From Natronomonas marina (GTDB lineage Archaea > Halobacteriota > Halobacteria > Halobacteriales > Haloarculaceae), in assembly GCF_024298905.1 (NCBI RefSeq), contig NZ_CP101154.1:2480001-2544000 (forward strand): a stretch of 64,000 nt of DNA, in the 5' to 3' direction. Below are positions 62,148 to 64,000 of this stretch, in pieces. The notes under the pieces were generated by a model. It did no database searches, was not told the DNA's origin, and worked only from the letters and a program-made list of their open reading frames with translations. How positions within the stretch are numbered: position 1 is the stretch's first letter; each line of letters starts with the position of its first letter. Made by a program: the position numbers and the translations under genes.

Positions 62148-62255
62148 TACTGCCGGCTGTAATTACGTGCAGGCCGTTTCGTGAGGTTCGACAGTAACCG
62201 TTCTGTACGGTCTGATTTCCGCCACCACTGGTTTGGATAGTTACAGCCGGCAGTA
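62148..62255. repeat. 15-bp inverted repeat between convergent genes with an inner hairpin
   Basis: TACTGCCGGCTGTAA (62148-62162) and its exact complement TTACAGCCGGCAGTA (62241-62255) enclose 78 bp. Inside is ACCGT-TCTGT-ACGGT (62197-62211). The right arm abuts the stop codon of the small zinc protein gene. It may serve as a bidirectional terminator, or be the ends of a tiny non-autonomous element. Confidence 0.7.
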
Positions 62256-62468
62256 TCAGAACTCGAAGTACATGTAGAAGCCGTGGCCGTTCGGACAGCA
62301 GGACTGCCGGCGCTTCCGTCGCCCGGCGTTCTCGCCGGTGTAGGCGTCGTCGAGTTCGGGCGAGGGGCTGGCGCTTATAACCGGATCGGTCGTCGACCGC
62401 GGGAGTCCGACGACGGTGGTGGCGCCGCACACGGGGCACGTTACCATTCCACGTGTAAGTTGCTCCAT
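62256..62468 (-). CDS. Small protein with two CxxC/CxxxH zinc-knuckle motifs
   Basis: 70 aa from the ATG at 62468. TCPVCGATTVVG and SCCPNGHGFYMYF are the metal-binding ends, separated by a basic segment (ENAGRRKRRQ). A zinc-ribbon is likely. It lies between the alcohol dehydrogenase gene and a degraded copy of that gene's 3' end, and its stop touches a 15-bp inverted repeat. Function unknown. Confidence 0.62.
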   Translation of the reverse strand: MEQLTRGMVTCPVCGATTVVGLPRSTTDPVISASPSPELDDAYTGENAGRRKRRQSCCPNGHGFYMYFEF

Positions 62469-62797
62469 ACCGCCACTCCCGCGAGAACCGTAATAACTGT
62501 ACGGTACCGTTCAAGCGAGGAGTAACGCCTTTCGATTACCCGGTCACGCCGCGGCCGGCGCTCAGTGCGCATCACCGCGAACCGATTCTGGTGAGAGTCT
62601 CCTGGGGCGGCAGTAATCGATACGCATTTCGAGTTATCCACCGGGCTATAGTCGGACCGGAGCGCGGTGGCCCGCCGGGAGCGGTCGACGGCGGGCGTGA
62701 CCCCCGTGGGTCGGACAGTCTCCGCCGACGTCGCGGGCCGTGCCGCCGTGGTTCCGCAGAGCGGTACATCTAAGGGACAGCGACCGAACGGGAGCGT
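62469..62797. other. Intergenic stretch with a relic of an alcohol dehydrogenase 3' end
   Basis: No intact gene is visible. At 62727-62760 there are 34 bp that match the last 34 bp around the alcohol dehydrogenase stop (62040-62073) at 29 positions. Most differences are at third codon positions, and the stop codon is changed to Gln (TAG to CAG). This looks like the remains of a second dehydrogenase copy. The rest holds only GC-rich short repeats and the promoter of the gene at 62798. Confidence 0.5.
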
Positions 62798-62941
62798 ATG
62801 AACGTCGCCGACCTCAGAGAGGAGTACGACCACCCCGCCTGGTTCACGGCCGCCGGGACCTTCCTCGCCTACGGGCTCGTGCTGGCCGTGATGACGCTCC
62901 TGCTGTTCGGACTGCCGTGGCTGATTTTCACGCTGCTGTAG
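62798..62941 (+). CDS. 47-aa single- or double-span membrane protein
   Basis: Read directly: ATG at 62798, TAG at 62939-62941. The product begins MNVADLREEYDHPAWFTAAG, then has hydrophobic segments TFLAYGLVLAVMTLLLFG and LPWLIFTLL. The charged N-terminus followed by a helix is typical of small haloarchaeal membrane proteins. The frame has haloarchaeal codon use. Function unknown. Confidence 0.62.
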   Translation: MNVADLREEYDHPAWFTAAGTFLAYGLVLAVMTLLLFGLPWLIFTLL

Positions 62942-63010
62942 GGCGGTCCCCGTCACGGGCGAATTCGTAAACGGAGTACCCGCAGTCGAGACGCATCGGG
63001 AGGCAAGTAT

Positions 63011-63035
63011 CAGCGAGCGGCGCGAAGCGCCGAGA
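63011..63035. repeat. Short GC-rich hairpin downstream of PAN
   Basis: CGGCGC-GAA-GCGCCG forms a 6-bp stem with a 3-nt loop ~20 nt after the PAN stop. It may help end the transcript; the 3-nt loop is the same style as other hairpins in this window. Confidence 0.45.
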
Positions 63036-63052
63036 GGAGGTGCAGAAAGCGG

Positions 63053-64000
63053 CTACGCGAAGGTCTTCGAGATTTCGGCCTCGGCGGCGTCCTCGGTCTG
63101 CTGGATCTTCTCCCAGGCGTCCTCGAAGTCGGCCATCTCGACCTCGGTGCGGTCGTCGCGGATGGCGTACATGCCGGCCTCGGTGCAGATGGCCTTGATG
63201 TCGGCTCCAGAGGCGTCGGCGGCGACGTCGGCCAGTGCCGTGTAGTCGACGCTGTCGGCGACGTTCATCTCGCGGGTGTGAATCTTGAAGATGATCTCCC
63301 GTCCCTCGCGTTCGGGCTTGGGCACCTCGATGAGGCGGTCGAAGCGGCCGGGCCGGAGGATGGCCCGGTCGAGCATGTCGAAGCGGTTGGTCGCGGCGAT
63401 GATGGATATCTGGCCGCGGTCCTCGAAGCCGTCCATCTCCGAGAGCAACTGCATCATGGTCCGCTGGACCTCGGCGTCGCCGGAGGTCTTCGACTCCGTC
63501 CGTTTGGCGGCGATGGCGTCTATCTCGTCGATGAAGACGACGGCAGGCTCCTGCTGGCGGGCCAGCTCGAAGAGGTCGCGGACGAGCTTCGCGCCCTCGC
63601 CGATGAACTTGTGGACGAGTTCGGAGCCGGCCATCTTGATGAACGTGGCGTCGGTCTGGTTGGCGACGGCCTTCGCCAGCATCGTCTTGCCGGTGCCCGG
63701 CGGGCCGTGCAACAGCACGCCCGACGGCGGGTCGATGCCGACCTCGTCGAACATGCCGGGGTTCTCGATGGGCATCTCGACGGTCTCGCGGACCTCCTCC
63801 ATCTGCTCGTCGATGCCGCCGATGTCCTCGTAGGTGACGTCGGGCGACTGCTCGACCTGCATGACCCGGGCGCGGACGTCCGTCTCGTCGTCGAGTTGCT
63901 TGACGACGGACAGGGAGTTGTTCACCGCGACGCGGTCGTCGGGGTCGAGCGACTCCCGCATCTCGTCGGTGACCTCGGTCAGCGCCTCCTGGTTGTTGCC
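63053..64000 (-). CDS. Proteasome-activating nucleotidase (PAN), C-terminal part; 5' end outside window
   Basis: The frame is open to the right edge of the window (315 codons visible), so the start and coiled-coil N-terminus lie beyond 64000. AAA+ domain complete: Walker A LLHGPPGTGKTMLA, Walker B PAVVFIDEIDAIAAKR, sensor 1 IIAATNRFDML, arginine finger region RPGRFDRLIEVP, and C-terminal helical domain. The last residues (SKTFA) differ from the classical HbYX ending. PAN unfolds proteins for the 20S proteasome. Confidence 0.93.
   Translation of the reverse strand, partial: GNNQEALTEVTDEMRESLDPDDRVAVNNSLSVVKQLDDETDVRARVMQVEQSPDVTYEDIGGIDEQMEEVRETVEMPIENPGMFDEVGIDPPSGVLLHGPPGTGKTMLAKAVANQTDATFIKMAGSELVHKFIGEGAKLVRDLFELARQQEPAVVFIDEIDAIAAKRTESKTSGDAEVQRTMMQLLSEMDGFEDRGQISIIAATNRFDMLDRAILRPGRFDRLIEVPKPEREGREIIFKIHTREMNVADSVDYTALADVAADASGADIKAICTEAGMYAIRDDRTEVEMADFEDAWEKIQQTEDAAEAEISKTFA

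Overview
The window reads as a chromosomal segment of a halophilic archaeon (class Halobacteria). It is very GC-rich with GC-heavy third codon positions. The proteins are strongly acidic (Asp/Glu-rich), Tat-type lipoprotein signals are used, several transcripts look leaderless with archaeal TATA boxes, and the gene content is archaeal: proteasome-activating nucleotidase, archaeal RecJ/DHH nucleases, RibL-type FAD synthase, DUF5800, a fused NuoCD and a fused cytochrome oxidase subunit I/III. I cannot name the genus from sequence alone.

Layout. 1-13,900 is mixed housekeeping: a lipid synthase tail, a Cys-pair membrane protein, a DUF3179 lipoprotein, a HEAT-repeat protein, a secreted phospholipase-D-like protein, a RecJ-type nuclease, a JAMM protease overlapping FAD synthase, two GT4 glycosyltransferases, DUF420, a 5-FCL-like protein and an ABC exporter. 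13,900-25,700 is a respiratory oxidase region. It holds an operon for cytochrome oxidase subunits II, I/III and IV with small membrane proteins, the CtaA-CtaB heme O/A synthase fusion, two membrane proteins with an intramembrane Cys-x-x-Cys, a SelW-like thiol protein, and a second subunit II plus subunit III without a subunit I. 25,700-30,800 holds small proteins, a universal stress protein, the methylmalonyl-CoA mutase large subunit, a CBS-ParB protein and a TrkA-N/DHH phosphoesterase. 30,888-45,919 is the NADH dehydrogenase-like (Nuo) complex on the minus strand, cut in two between nuoI and nuoJ by about 4.8 kb of accessory DNA. 46,000-64,000 returns to core genes: purE, purK, a GMC oxidoreductase, a CPBP protease, initiator tRNA-Met, a polyisoprenyl-phosphate GT2/GtrA/DUF2298 cluster, UbiA, Nudix, YchF, a frameshifted HAD hydrolase, a bactofilin, an alcohol dehydrogenase and the start of PAN.

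The most interesting region is 36,827-41,620. It contains an IS630-family element sitting inside a palindrome that looks like the end of an IS200/IS605-type remnant. It also contains an AT-rich gene pair (a Tat-exported protein with four cysteines followed by a small membrane protein), a truncated paralogue of a small CxxC protein, a cupin, and one copy of an intergenic element. That element starts at the first base after the nuoI stop codon. Its other copy starts at the first base after the coxC stop codon at 23,831, on the opposite strand. The outer blocks are identical and the middle is replaced by different perfect hairpins with 3-nt loops.

How genes work together: Nuo feeds electrons to the quinone pool, the heme-copper oxidase(s) reduce oxygen, CtaA-CtaB makes their hemes, and the CxxC membrane proteins near the oxidase genes may help metal or thiol handling (inference). 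PurE and PurK do successive steps of purine synthesis. The GT2, GtrA and DUF2298 proteins form a likely lipid-linked glycosylation module.
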